A stretch of DNA of 64,000 bases from Piscinibacter defluvii (GCF_004011805.1 NZ_RCHJ01000006.1:62001-126000); one strand, 5' to 3'. Counted from the first letter of the stretch, positions 16,711 to 25,224 are shown. Program-made: numbers and translations. The notes: generated from the letters alone by a model not told the origin.

Positions 16711-18094
16711 GGCGCAGCGCCTCCGCGACTTCCATGCGGGCGGCGCGCTGCGCCGGCCGCCAGGCCGACAGCGCGGCGATCAGCGTCAGTCCGAGCACGG
16801 TGGCCAGCACCAGCAACGGGGCCGATGCGATGTCGACGAAGATCGGGATCGGCTCCGAGCGCCCGGGCGGCGTCCAGCTCAGGCCCGAGACGTTGATCGC
16901 CACCGAGGCCGCGAACGCCAGCAGCGTGCCGGCCAGCGTGCCGCCCAGGCCGAGCAGCGTGCCCTCGAGCAGGAAGACCTGACGGATCGTGCCGCGCTGG
17001 AAGCCCAGCGATCGCAGCGTGCCGATCTCGGCGGTGCGCTCACTGACCGCCATGTTGACCGCGCCGGCCACCGCCGCCAGCGTGACCACCGCCATCAGCA
17101 TCGCGATGAACTGGAAGATCGTCGCGTAGTTGGCGATGATCTGGTCGTACACCGGGCTGAGCTCGTGGAAGTCCAGCACCTCGAGCGCCTGCGCGCCGGT
17201 GCCGGCGAGCTGCCGCAGCCGTTCGCGAGCGGCGTCGAGCTGGTCGGTGTGCTGCAGCTGCACGACGATCGCCGAGACCGCCTTGGCGCCGGGCCCGAAC
17301 ACCAGGCGCTGCGACAGCTCCAGCGGCATCGCGACGTACATGCTGTCGACCTGCCGGATGCCCTGGCGCTCGGCCTGCAGCACCTTCATGCGCACCACGT
17401 TCGGCAGCCCGGCCGGCGAGGCCGCGAGCAGCTCGACCGCGGCCGCCTCGGCCGGAGCGGCCGGCGCGCCGCCCGCCGCGAGCTCGGCCAGCGAGGCCAC
17501 GTCGTCGGGCACGCGCTCGGCCGAGGCCAGCGTGACCGGCAGCGCCTGACGGCGGCAGTCGCGCAGCGCCAGCGCGTCGCACAGCGAGAGCAGCTGCGCG
17601 AGGCCGACGCCGATCGTGCCGGCCGCCGGCTCGTGGTCGCTCAACGCCGTCGGGCTGGGCGGGATGCCGATCCCGAAGCCGTCCCAGGCGAGCTGCTCGC
17701 GCCGCTCGGCCGGCACCACGCCCTGGCCGACGAAGTTGGCCGACGCATGCGCCGCGTAGTGGCCGGCCACGCCTTCGACATCCAGCACCGGCGTGGCCAG
17801 GCGCACCATCGGCGCAAGCACCGCGTCGCCGCGGATGCGCTCGATCAGCGCCTGCGGGTCGCGGATCGAATAGCGCCCGGGGTTGCCGCGGCCGAACTCG
17901 AGGTAGCCGCGCGCCACCACCTGCAGGTGGCCGTGCGTGCGCACGGTGGAGGTCTGCAGGCCGTGGATCGTGTCGTTGACGTAGCCGCCGAACAGCAGCA
18001 CGCCCAGGCTGCCGGCCAGCAGCGCGATCAGCGTCAGCAACGATCGCCGGCCGTTGCGGCGCACGTTGCGCCAGGCGAGCACCAGGGTGTTCAT
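16703..18094 (-). CDS. FtsX/MacB-type ABC transporter permease
   Basis: A 463-residue permease. One N-terminal membrane helix (about residues 20-40) is followed by a large periplasmic domain (about 45-325) and three C-terminal helices starting near AIFQFIAMLMAVVTLAAVAGAVN, the LolCE/MacB topology. It would extract lipidic cargo from the inner membrane and hand it to a periplasmic carrier. ATGA overlap with the ATPase gene and an 8-nt overlap with the LolA-like gene give a complete export set. The substrate is probably the operon's product or a dedicated lipoprotein. Confidence 0.87.
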   Translation of the reverse strand: MNTLVLAWRNVRRNGRRSLLTLIALLAGSLGVLLFGGYVNDTIHGLQTSTVRTHGHLQVVARGYLEFGRGNPGRYSIRDPQALIERIRGDAVLAPMVRLATPVLDVEGVAGHYAAHASANFVGQGVVPAERREQLAWDGFGIGIPPSPTALSDHEPAAGTIGVGLAQLLSLCDALALRDCRRQALPVTLASAERVPDDVASLAELAAGGAPAAPAEAAAVELLAASPAGLPNVVRMKVLQAERQGIRQVDSMYVAMPLELSQRLVFGPGAKAVSAIVVQLQHTDQLDAARERLRQLAGTGAQALEVLDFHELSPVYDQIIANYATIFQFIAMLMAVVTLAAVAGAVNMAVSERTAEIGTLRSLGFQRGTIRQVFLLEGTLLGLGGTLAGTLLAFAASVAINVSGLSWTPPGRSEPIPIFVDIASAPLLVLATVLGLTLIAALSAWRPAQRAARMEVAEALRHA

Positions 18095-18795
18095 GCGCGG
18101 CCTCCGGCGGCGTGCTGCAGGCATCCGTCGGCGAGGTCGACGCAGCGGTCGGCATCGGCGATCAGCTGCGGGTCGTGCGACGAGAGCACGAAGGTCGTCC
18201 CGCTGTCGCGCTGCATGCGCCGCATCAGTGCGATCAACGCGGCGCCGGTGCCGCTGTCGAGGTTGGCGGTCGGCTCGTCGGCCAGCACCAGGGCGGGCTG
18301 CTTGACCAGCGCACGCGCGACCGCGACGCGCTGGCGCTGCCCGCCGGAGAGCTCGCCGGGCCGGCGCTGCGCCTGGTCGGCCAGGCCGACGGCGGCGAGC
18401 GCCGCGCGGGCGCGCTCGCGGCGCATGCGGGCGTCGGGCTCGCACAGCTGCAGCGGGTACTCGACGTTCTCCAGCGCGCTGAGCACCGGCACCAGGCTGA
18501 AGGACTGGAACACGAAGCCGATGCGGGTGGCGCGCAGCCGCGTGCGCTGCGCGTCGTCCAGCGCCGCGGTGTCCTCGCCGAGGATGCGCACCGTGCCCGC
18601 ACTGGCGGTGTCGATGCAGCCCAGCAGGTTCAGCAGCGTGCTCTTGCCGCTGCCCGAGCGGCCGCGCACGACGGTGAACGAGCCCGGCTCGATGTCCAGG
18701 TCGATGCCGCGCAGCGCCTGCACGGCGGCCGCGCCGCGGCCGTAGTCCTTGACCACGCCGCGCAGCCGCGCGGCGCCCCCGGTGTCTTCGCTCAT
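18091..18795 (-). CDS. ABC transporter ATP-binding protein (LolD/MacB type)
   Basis: A 234-residue ATPase with Walker A GRSGSGKST, Q-loop VFQSFSLVP, signature LSGGQRQRV, Walker B ALVLADEPT and the D-loop/H-loop NLDSGTG...SSHD. It is the energy source for the FtsX-like permease (ATGA overlap). It is the first gene of the large minus-strand operon; the 138-nt space upstream (18796-18933) should hold the promoter, but no convincing -35/-10 pair was seen. ATG 18795 has a weak GGAG-type SD (GAGGAGCAAGGC). Confidence 0.93.
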   Translation of the reverse strand: MSEDTGGAARLRGVVKDYGRGAAAVQALRGIDLDIEPGSFTVVRGRSGSGKSTLLNLLGCIDTASAGTVRILGEDTAALDDAQRTRLRATRIGFVFQSFSLVPVLSALENVEYPLQLCEPDARMRRERARAALAAVGLADQAQRRPGELSGGQRQRVAVARALVKQPALVLADEPTANLDSGTGAALIALMRRMQRDSGTTFVLSSHDPQLIADADRCVDLADGCLQHAAGGRA

Positions 18796-18933
18796 GCCTT
18801 GCTCCTCGTCGTCGGTCGGCCCGTGCGGGCCGCGTCCATGGGGAGCAGTACAGCAGCCGAGTTCGTCGTCCTTCGCCGGCAGTCCGGCAGAAAGGGAGCT
18901 GTTTTGTGTCGAAGCCTGCGCGGCTGTATCGAA

Positions 18934-20271
18934 TCAGGCCGCGCGCGCGGTGTCGGCCGCACGCGGCGAGCGCGGCGCGCTGCGCAGCGCGACCAGCTGC
19001 GCGGCGCTGCGCAGCTGCGCACGCCGCCGCAGCGCGAGCGCGCCGGCGAGCAGCAGCCCGGACACGAGTGCGGTCTGCAGTCCGCCGGCCAGCGCCGCCA
19101 GCGCCACCGCCGCGACGCTCCACCAGGCGCGCAGACTGCGGCCGGCGATCTGGCGCCGCCACACCGAGCGCAGCATGTCCACGCCGATGAGCATCAGCGT
19201 GCCGGCCAGCGCCGCCACCGGGATGCGTGCGGCCAGCGGCGCGGCGGCGAAGCCCAGCACCAGCAGCACCAGCGCCGAGCCGGCACCGGCGCCGCGGCTG
19301 CGCGCCCCGGCGGCCACGTGCGCGGCACTACGGTTGAACGAGCCCGACCCGGGCATCGCACTCGTGAAGGCGGCCACCAGGTTGCCGGCTGCCTGCGCGA
19401 CGATCTCGCGGTCGGGCGAGGGCTGCGTGCCGTCCGGCGGCGCCGCCTGCACGATGATCAGCGTCTGCATCACGCCGACGAAGGCGATGCCCAGCGCGCC
19501 GAGCAGCAGCGGCCGCAGCAGGTACAGCTCGCCGGCGGCGAGGCCAGGCCACGACAGCGGCAGCCAGTGCAGCGACAGGTGGCCGACGCGCTCGACGTCG
19601 GCGCGTGCGCTGCCCACCAGCAGGTCGAGCGCCGCGCTGCACAGGCAGCCGGCCAGCAGGGCCACCACCAGCGCGGGCACGCGGCGCAGCGCGGCCAGGT
19701 GCGGCGCGAGCAGCCCGCCGGCCAGCGTGGCCGTGCCCACCAGTGCGGCCCAGCCGCTGGCGCGGGTCAGCGCCTCGGGTAGCCGCCACAGCGCAACCCA
19801 CGGCGCCTCGCCGGCCACACCGAGCACGCCGAGCAGCGCGCCGCACTGGCTGGTGACGAGGATCAGGCCGACCCCGCCGGTGACGCCGTGCACGACGAAC
19901 GGCGGCATCAGCTGCAGCACGCGCCCGAGGCGCAGGGCCGCGAAGCCGAGCTGCATCAGCCCGGCCAGCAGCGCCAGCAGGAGCGCGAGGCGCTGGTAGT
20001 CCGTGCTCTGCGGCGCCGCCAGCGGCACCAGCGTGGCGGCGACCAGCACCGCCACCGCGGTGTTCGGGCCCGACAGCACGCCCGCGCAGCGCCCGGTCAG
20101 CGAGCAGGCCGCCACCGCGAACACCGAGGCGTAGATGCCGGCCTCGGGCGGCAGGCCGGCCAGCGCGGCCAGCACGACGGCCTGCGGCAGCATGATCAGC
20201 GCGGAGGCCCAGGCGGCCTGCGCGTCGGCGCGCCGGGCCGGGTCGTGCCAGGCCGCGCGCAGCCGCTTCAT
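18934..20271 (-). CDS. SulP-family anion transporter without STAS domain
   Basis: A 445-residue membrane protein of the SLC26/SulP family. The N-terminal block has LPQAVVLAALAGLPPEAGIYAS, followed by GPNTAVAVLV and VVHGVTGGVGLILVTSQ; later GSGSFNRSAAHVAAGARSRGAG is the conserved family segment. The protein ends after the last helices with a basic tail, so the usual cytoplasmic STAS domain (about 120 aa) is missing. Its ATG overlaps the TsdA-like cytochrome stop (ATGA), so sulfate, thiosulfate or another sulfur oxyanion is a plausible cargo. Substrate inferred from context only. Confidence 0.85.
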   Translation of the reverse strand: MKRLRAAWHDPARRADAQAAWASALIMLPQAVVLAALAGLPPEAGIYASVFAVAACSLTGRCAGVLSGPNTAVAVLVAATLVPLAAPQSTDYQRLALLLALLAGLMQLGFAALRLGRVLQLMPPFVVHGVTGGVGLILVTSQCGALLGVLGVAGEAPWVALWRLPEALTRASGWAALVGTATLAGGLLAPHLAALRRVPALVVALLAGCLCSAALDLLVGSARADVERVGHLSLHWLPLSWPGLAAGELYLLRPLLLGALGIAFVGVMQTLIIVQAAPPDGTQPSPDREIVAQAAGNLVAAFTSAMPGSGSFNRSAAHVAAGARSRGAGAGSALVLLVLGFAAAPLAARIPVAALAGTLMLIGVDMLRSVWRRQIAGRSLRAWWSVAAVALAALAGGLQTALVSGLLLAGALALRRRAQLRSAAQLVALRSAPRSPRAADTARAA

Positions 20272-21077
20272 GGCTCTACCAGGCCGCGCAGCAGGCCCTT
20301 GCGTGGATCCGGCCAGCGCTCCTGCAGGCCGATCCAGGCGGCGATGTCCAGCGCGTCCTGGTCCGACAGGTCCGGGTTGCCGAGCGGCATGTTGGCCTTC
20401 AGGAAGCCGGCCATCAGGTCCAGCCGCTGCAGCCCGGCCCCGCGGTTGAAGCTGTGCAGGCCCCACAGCGGCGGCACGCGCGCGGCCGGCTCGTCGGTCA
20501 CGCGCCCGTCGCCCTGCGCACCATGGCAGGCGGCGCAGCGCTGCGTGTACAGGTCGCGCCCGCGCAGCGGGTTCGGGTCGGCGCCGGTGCGTGCGATGGT
20601 CGGGAAGCCGCGCCCGGGCGGGTTGGCGCCGACCGTCACGCCGCGCGCCAGCCATTGGGCGTAGGCGACCAGCGCGCGCAGCTCCTCGCTGTCCAGCGGC
20701 GGCGCGAAGCCGTTCAGGCTGTAGCGGAAGCAGTCCTGCACGCGCTCCTCGAAGCTGACGACGCGGTCGTTCTTGGCGCTGAACGCCGGGTACTCGCCCC
20801 AGGCGGCCCACATCGGGGCGGCCTGCGGCCGCGTGCCGGCGCCGAGGTGGCAGTTGCCGCAGCTCAGCCGGTTGCCGCTGTAGCGCCGCGCATGGCGCGG
20901 CGTGTCGGTGAAGATCGCGTGGCCGCGGCGCACCAGCTCGGCATGCTTGTCGTGCCCGAGGCGGGCGAGGCGCCCGGCCGGGTCGCCCTCGGACGGCGCC
21001 GCCTGCGCAAGGGCGGCAGCCAGGCCGAGCGCGGCCAGCAGGGCCGCGGCCGGGCCACGGGGTTCGGAACGTCTCAT
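20268..21077 (-). CDS. tsdA: diheme cytochrome c, thiosulfate dehydrogenase (TsdA)-like
   Basis: A 269-residue exported protein (signal peptide about 1-27). Heme 1 site is C73-G-N-C76-H77 in LSCGNCHLGAG and heme 2 is C181-A-A-C184-H185. Cys116 in RVQDCFRYSLNG matches the unusual axial Cys ligand of TsdA heme 1, and the loop KANMPLG (Lys227, Met230) matches the heme 2 ligand region. TsdA oxidises thiosulfate to tetrathionate or does the reverse. It starts an operon with the SulP transporter and is divergent from a DsrE-like gene. Direction of catalysis cannot be read from sequence. Confidence 0.83.
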   Translation of the reverse strand: MRRSEPRGPAAALLAALGLAAALAQAAPSEGDPAGRLARLGHDKHAELVRRGHAIFTDTPRHARRYSGNRLSCGNCHLGAGTRPQAAPMWAAWGEYPAFSAKNDRVVSFEERVQDCFRYSLNGFAPPLDSEELRALVAYAQWLARGVTVGANPPGRGFPTIARTGADPNPLRGRDLYTQRCAACHGAQGDGRVTDEPAARVPPLWGLHSFNRGAGLQRLDLMAGFLKANMPLGNPDLSDQDALDIAAWIGLQERWPDPRKGLLRGLVEP

Positions 21078-21326
21078 CGGGCCTCCCGTCGGGACCGCCC
21101 GTGGACGACGCTGCCCCGGGCCGCGCGATTCATTCTAGGAAGCGCCCCCCGCGCGGGCCACCGCGGAGAGCGACTGATACATCGGCGCGGCTTGCGACAA
21201 GAATCGACGCGTAGACGCCGTTCAGGGCCGCAAGCACGACACGTGGCGCTGCTGCAATGGTCCCAGCCCGCCGCCGGTGGGCCGCCTGCGGCGTGCGGAC
21301 GCCGCACCCGCCCGAAGGAGAGTTCC

Positions 21327-21752
21327 ATGACCCTGCCCAAACCGCTGCTGCTCGCGGTGCTGCTGAGTGCCGCCGCGCTGCCCGCGCTGGCGGGCGACGT
21401 CGTCAAGGCGATCTACCACCTGAACGACGGCCGCCCGCAGGCGCAGCGCGCGCTGGTCAACATCCGCAACCACCTCGAGGCCGACCCGCTGGCCGAGATC
21501 GCCGTGGTCGCCAACGGCACCGGCGTCGACTTCCTGCTCGAGGGCGCCGAGACCGCCGACGGATCGCCGTTCGCCCCGAGCGTCGACGAGCTGGGCCGGC
21601 GCGGCGTGCGCTTCCTCGTCTGCACCAACACGCTGACGCTGCGCAAGATCGCGCGCGAGAAGCTCTCGCCGCGCGCCACGCTGGTGCCCTCGGGCGTCGC
21701 GGAGGCGGCCCGGCTGCAGGCGCAGGAGGGTTTTGTCTACCTGCGTCCATGA
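21327..21752 (+). CDS. exported DsrE-like sulfur-relay family protein
   Basis: A 141-residue protein with a clear signal peptide (cleavage ALA-GD, residue 22) and a DsrE/DsrF-like fold: KAIYHLNDG, IAVVANGTGVDFLL, then GVRFLVCTNTL with Cys99 at the place of the DsrE active cysteine. Members of this periplasmic subgroup are common in sulfur-oxidising proteobacteria but poorly understood. SD GAAGGAG precedes ATG 21327. It is divergent from tsdA and overlaps cysE by ATGA, fitting a sulfur-handling role. Confidence 0.82.
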   Translation: MTLPKPLLLAVLLSAAALPALAGDVVKAIYHLNDGRPQAQRALVNIRNHLEADPLAEIAVVANGTGVDFLLEGAETADGSPFAPSVDELGRRGVRFLVCTNTLTLRKIAREKLSPRATLVPSGVAEAARLQAQEGFVYLRP

Positions 21753-22570
21753 GTGGCGCACGGGGATTGCCCGCACTCGCCGAGACCGCCTGCCCGGCGG
21801 CCGTGCCGTGGCTGCGGATGCGGGCGGAGGCCGAGCGCAGCGCCGCCCGCGAGCCGCTGCTGCGCCCGCTGCTGGAGGCGACCGTGCTGCGCCACCGCTC
21901 GCTCGGCCCGGCGCTCGCGCAGTTGCTGGCACCGCCGCTGGCCGGCCAGGGCCTGGCCGCTGCCGCGCTGCACGGACTGTTCGACGAAGTGCTGGCCGCT
22001 GCGCCCGAACTGGTCGCCCACGCCTGGCGCGACCTGCACGCGGCGCTCGAGCGCGACCCGGCGACCGACGAGCTGGTCGACCCGTTCCTGAACCACAAGG
22101 GCTTCCAGGCGTTGCAGGCGCACCGCATCGCCCACCGCCTGTGGGTCGACGGGCGCCACGCGCTCGCGCGCCGGCTGCAGAGCCGCGTGTCGCAGGTCTG
22201 GGCGGTGGACATCCACCCGGCAGCGCGCATCGGCGCCGGCCTGTTCATCGACCACGCCACTGGCGTCGTGATCGGCGAGACCTGCGTGATCGGCGAGGAT
22301 GTCTCGATGCTGCAGGACGTGACGCTCGGCGGCACCGGCAAGGAATCGGGCGACCGGCACCCGAAGATCGGCGCCGGCGTGCTGCTGTGCGCCGGCGCGA
22401 AGGTACTGGGCAACGTGCGCATCGGCGCCGGCGCCCGCGTCGGCGCCGGCAGTGTGGTGCTGCGCGACGTGCCGGAACACGCCACCGCGGTGGGCGTGCC
22501 GGCGCGCCTGGTCGAACGCGCACGTGCGGCCGGACACAGGCTCGGCGACACCTGCGGCGCGCCGGCCTGA
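21749..22570 (+). CDS. cysE: serine O-acetyltransferase
   Basis: A 273-residue CysE-type enzyme forming O-acetylserine, the carbon skeleton for cysteine. The N-terminal helical domain (LRMRAEAERSAAREPLLRPL) is followed by hexapeptide repeats forming a left-handed beta-helix. Catalytic residues lie in VDIHPAARIGAGLFIDHATGVVIGET and TLGGTGKESGDRHPKIG. The C-terminus ends in a short variable tail. ATGA overlap with the DsrE-like gene links cysteine synthesis to the sulfur cluster. A second cysE elsewhere in the genome is possible. Confidence 0.92.
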   Translation: MSGARGLPALAETACPAAVPWLRMRAEAERSAAREPLLRPLLEATVLRHRSLGPALAQLLAPPLAGQGLAAAALHGLFDEVLAAAPELVAHAWRDLHAALERDPATDELVDPFLNHKGFQALQAHRIAHRLWVDGRHALARRLQSRVSQVWAVDIHPAARIGAGLFIDHATGVVIGETCVIGEDVSMLQDVTLGGTGKESGDRHPKIGAGVLLCAGAKVLGNVRIGAGARVGAGSVVLRDVPEHATAVGVPARLVERARAAGHRLGDTCGAPA

Positions 22571-22580
22571 CAATGCCCGA

Positions 22581-23672
22581 ATGACGCTGACCCGACTCGT
22601 CGCCCCAATGCTCGCGCTGGCCGCGCTGGCCGGCTGCGGCCCGGCCGGCAGCACGGCGCCCGTGGGCGTCGCCTTCGGCTCGTACGCCGACCCGCAACGC
22701 CCGGCCTGGGGCAGCCCCGGACAGCGCCCGGTGGAGGTGACGTTCTGGTACCCGGCCGCCCCCGGCACGCGCCAGGAGGAATGGCGCGTCGCGTTCTTCC
22801 GCACCGGCCAGAGCGCCTTCGACGCGCCGCTGCCCGCCAGCCCGCGCCGCTTTCCGCTGGTGCTGCTGTCGCACGGCACCGGCGGCAGCGCCGTGTCGCT
22901 GGGCTGGCTGGCCCATGCGCTGGCGGCGCGCGGCTACGTGGTCGCGGCGGTGAACCACCATGGCAACACCGGCGCCGAGTCGTCCTACCGGCCGCAGGGC
23001 TTCGTGCTGTGGTGGGAGCGTGCGGCCGACCTGTCGCTGGTGCTGGACCGCGTCGCCGGCCATCCGCTGCTGGGCGCTCGCATCGACCCCGCGCGCATCG
23101 GTGCGGCGGGCTTTTCCCTGGGCGGCTACACCGCGCTGCTGCTGGCCGGCGCGCGCACCGACCGGCCGCGCTGGCAGGCCTTCTGCGCCGGCCGGCCGGA
23201 CGACCCCGCCTGCCGCCCGCCGCCCGAGGCGCCCTTCACGCTCGACGAACTGACGCGCACGCTGGAGGCCGACCCGGCCGCGCGGCGCTCGCTGGAGCGC
23301 TCCGGCGAGAGCCGGCGCGACGCGCGCGTGCGTGCCGTCTATGCGCTGGCGCCGGCGCTGGTGGCGGCGCTCGATCCGGCCAGCCTGGCGGCGATCGACG
23401 TGCCGCTGCGCCTGGCCGTCGGCGAACGCGATGACCAGGCGCCGCCGGCGCACAACGCCGCGGCGGTGGCCGGCGCGGTGCGCGGGGCCGGCCTGCTGCG
23501 CGTGCCCGGTGGCACGCACTACGTGTTCCTGTCGTCCTGTTCGCCCTGGGGCAAGCTGGTGGCACGCTCACTCTGCAGCGACCCGTGGGGGCTGGACCGC
23601 GAGCAGGTGCACGCGACGGTGGCCGCCGACATGGCGGACTTCTTCGATCAGGCGCTGCGCCCGCGCGACTGA
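22581..23672 (+). CDS. lipoprotein alpha/beta hydrolase (dienelactone hydrolase-like)
   Basis: A 363-residue protein with a lipoprotein signal (LAALAGC, lipidated Cys19). An alpha/beta hydrolase domain follows: VVLLSHGTGG-type oxyanion loop, nucleophile GFSLGGYTA, and His in GGTHYVFLSS. It resembles predicted dienelactone hydrolases/PAF-acetylhydrolase-like proteins of proteobacteria. It starts 10 nt after cysE but is not obviously related. The lipobox has no Asp at +2, so outer-membrane anchoring is likely. Its stop region overlaps the convergent histidine kinase gene by 25 nt. Confidence 0.82.
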   Translation: MTLTRLVAPMLALAALAGCGPAGSTAPVGVAFGSYADPQRPAWGSPGQRPVEVTFWYPAAPGTRQEEWRVAFFRTGQSAFDAPLPASPRRFPLVLLSHGTGGSAVSLGWLAHALAARGYVVAAVNHHGNTGAESSYRPQGFVLWWERAADLSLVLDRVAGHPLLGARIDPARIGAAGFSLGGYTALLLAGARTDRPRWQAFCAGRPDDPACRPPPEAPFTLDELTRTLEADPAARRSLERSGESRRDARVRAVYALAPALVAALDPASLAAIDVPLRLAVGERDDQAPPAHNAAAVAGAVRGAGLLRVPGGTHYVFLSSCSPWGKLVARSLCSDPWGLDREQVHATVAADMADFFDQALRPRD

Positions 23673-24340
23673 GGCACGGTCAGGCGCGCCTGCAGCCCGC
23701 CGCCGGGCCGGTTCGACAGGCGGATCTCGCCGCCGTGGGCACGCGCCAGGTTGCGCGCGATCGCCAGCCCGAGGCCGGAGCCGCCGCCGCTGCGCGCCTC
23801 CTCGAGGCGGTAGAACGGCTCGAACACCTGCTCCAGCATCGCCGGCGGGATGCCCGGGCCCTCGTCGAGCACGAGGATGCAGGCGGCCGCGTCGTCCTCG
23901 CTCATGCGCATCACCGCGGCCCCGCCGCCGTGCACCACGGCGTTGACCGCGAGGTTCTGCAGCACGCGCTCGAGCGCCCGCAGCGCGCCGCGGTAGCGGC
24001 CGCGCAGCGAGCCCTGCACCTCGACACGGTGGCCGAGGTCGAGCAGGCCCTCGGCCACCGATTCCACCAGCGCGGCCAGGTCCAGCGGCACCGGCGCCTC
24101 GCGCAGGTGGCCGCTGCGCACGTAGTCGAGCTGCTCCTGCAGCATCGCGGCGACCCGCTCGAGATCGGCCACGATGTGCTCGCGCAGGCCGCGGTCGGCG
24201 ATCAGGTCGGCACGCAGGCGCAGCCGCGTGATCGGCGCCTGCAGGTCGTGCGAGATCGCGGCCGCCAGCGCCACCGCCTCGTGCACCGGCCGGCGGCGCG
24301 CGGCGCCGGCATCGGCCGGCACTGCCTCAGGCCGGCGCAT
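23648..24340 (-). CDS. sensor-less histidine kinase
   Basis: A 230-residue protein made only of kinase core. The HisKA dimerisation helix has His31 in AAISHDLQAPITRLRLR; HATPase boxes are N (LQNLAVNAVVHGG), G1 (DEGPGIPP), F (FEPFYRLE) and G2 (GSGLGLAIARN). There is no membrane helix, HAMP or PAS domain; typical partners of OmpR regulators have 450 or more residues. The ATG at 24340 overlaps the response regulator gene by 14 nt. Either a soluble kinase with a separate sensor or a naturally shortened gene. Confidence 0.85.
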   Translation of the reverse strand: MRRPEAVPADAGAARRRPVHEAVALAAAISHDLQAPITRLRLRADLIADRGLREHIVADLERVAAMLQEQLDYVRSGHLREAPVPLDLAALVESVAEGLLDLGHRVEVQGSLRGRYRGALRALERVLQNLAVNAVVHGGGAAVMRMSEDDAAACILVLDEGPGIPPAMLEQVFEPFYRLEEARSGGGSGLGLAIARNLARAHGGEIRLSNRPGGGLQARLTVPQSRGRSA

Positions 24341-25079
24341 GCTCGACCGCACGCGAGAACACGTAGCCCTCGTTGCGGATGGTCTTGATGTAGTGCGACT
24401 GCGCCGTCTCGCCGAGCAGGCGGCGCAGCCGGCTGATGCGCAGGTCGATCGAGCGGTCGAGCAACGCCCGGCCGGTGCCCACCAGCCGGTTCATCAGCTG
24501 GTCGCGCGACAGCACGCGCCCCGGGTGCTCGACGAAGTAGGACAGCAGGCTGTACTCCGCCCCGGTCATCTGCGAAACCGTGCCGTCGCGCGCGACCAGG
24601 CAGCGCTCGATGCGGTCGAGCCGCCAGTCGCCGAAGGCCACGTAGCGTCCGATCGCTCCGCCGCCGCTGCTGCCGCCGCCGGCGGCCGCGCGCGGAGCGC
24701 TCGCGGTCGCGGCACTGCGCCGCAGCACGGCCCGGATGCGCGCCAGCAGCTCGCGCGGCGCGAAGGGCTTGGTCATGTAGTCGTCGGCGCCAACCTCCAG
24801 GCCGATCACGCGATCGACCTCGTCGCAGCGACCCGAGAGCATCAGCACGGGCAGCGGCGGATCGGCGCTCTCGCGCAGCCGCCGGCTGAGCGTGATGCCG
24901 TCCTCGCCGGGCAGCATCAGGTCCATCACGACCAGGTCGCAGCGCTCCTTCTCGAGCACGCGGCGCATCTCGCTGCCGTCGTGCACGGCCTGCACGCGCA
25001 GCCCGTTCTGGCGCAGGTAGCTGCTGACCAGCTGGCGCACCTCGGCATCGTCGTCCACCACCAGGATCGATTCACTCAT
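24327..25079 (-). CDS. OmpR-family response regulator
   Basis: A 250-residue two-domain regulator. The receiver has acidic residues DD 9-10, phospho-acceptor Asp53 (VVMDLMLPGEDG) and a Lys in TKPF. A Ser/Gly/Ala-rich linker (about residues 127-146) is unusually long. The winged helix ends in SHYIKTIRNEGYVFS. It is paired with the sensor-less kinase downstream. It is divergent from the ArgP-like gene; the 145-nt gap holds both promoters. The regulated genes are not evident. Confidence 0.92.
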   Translation of the reverse strand: MSESILVVDDDAEVRQLVSSYLRQNGLRVQAVHDGSEMRRVLEKERCDLVVMDLMLPGEDGITLSRRLRESADPPLPVLMLSGRCDEVDRVIGLEVGADDYMTKPFAPRELLARIRAVLRRSAATASAPRAAAGGGSSGGGAIGRYVAFGDWRLDRIERCLVARDGTVSQMTGAEYSLLSYFVEHPGRVLSRDQLMNRLVGTGRALLDRSIDLRISRLRRLLGETAQSHYIKTIRNEGYVFSRAVEHAPA

Positions 25080-25183
25080 GGTCGCTCCTTCTGCCTGACT
25101 GCCCAGGACTCCGCGCCTCGCGATCCGGTCCCTGCTGACGGCTATGCTACGGGCCGCCGTGCGCCGCGGGGCGCTCGTGCAGC

Positions 25184-25202
25184 TTGTTTGACCCTGCGAC
25201 AA
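25184..25202 (+). promoter_or_regulatory. LysR-type TTGT-N11-ACAA box
   Basis: TTGT at 25184-25187 and ACAA at 25199-25202 are separated by 11 bases, fitting the T-N11-A dyad of LysR-type regulators. It lies 23 nt before the GTG start of the ArgP-like gene, a normal place for autoregulation. Only one short dyad, so chance is possible. Confidence 0.4.
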
Positions 25203-25224
25203 CCGCACTGAACGAGGAGCACGC

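Noticed and set aside
18816-18831. Short perfect hairpin CGGCCC-GTGC-GGGCCG before the ABC ATPase gene as terminator
   Set aside because: No T-run on either strand and lies between the likely promoter and the start; short palindromes are common at this GC content.
23648-24340. Histidine kinase called a pseudogene
   Set aside because: All catalytic boxes are intact and it is coupled to the regulator gene, so a functional soluble kinase is as likely; reported as unusual instead.
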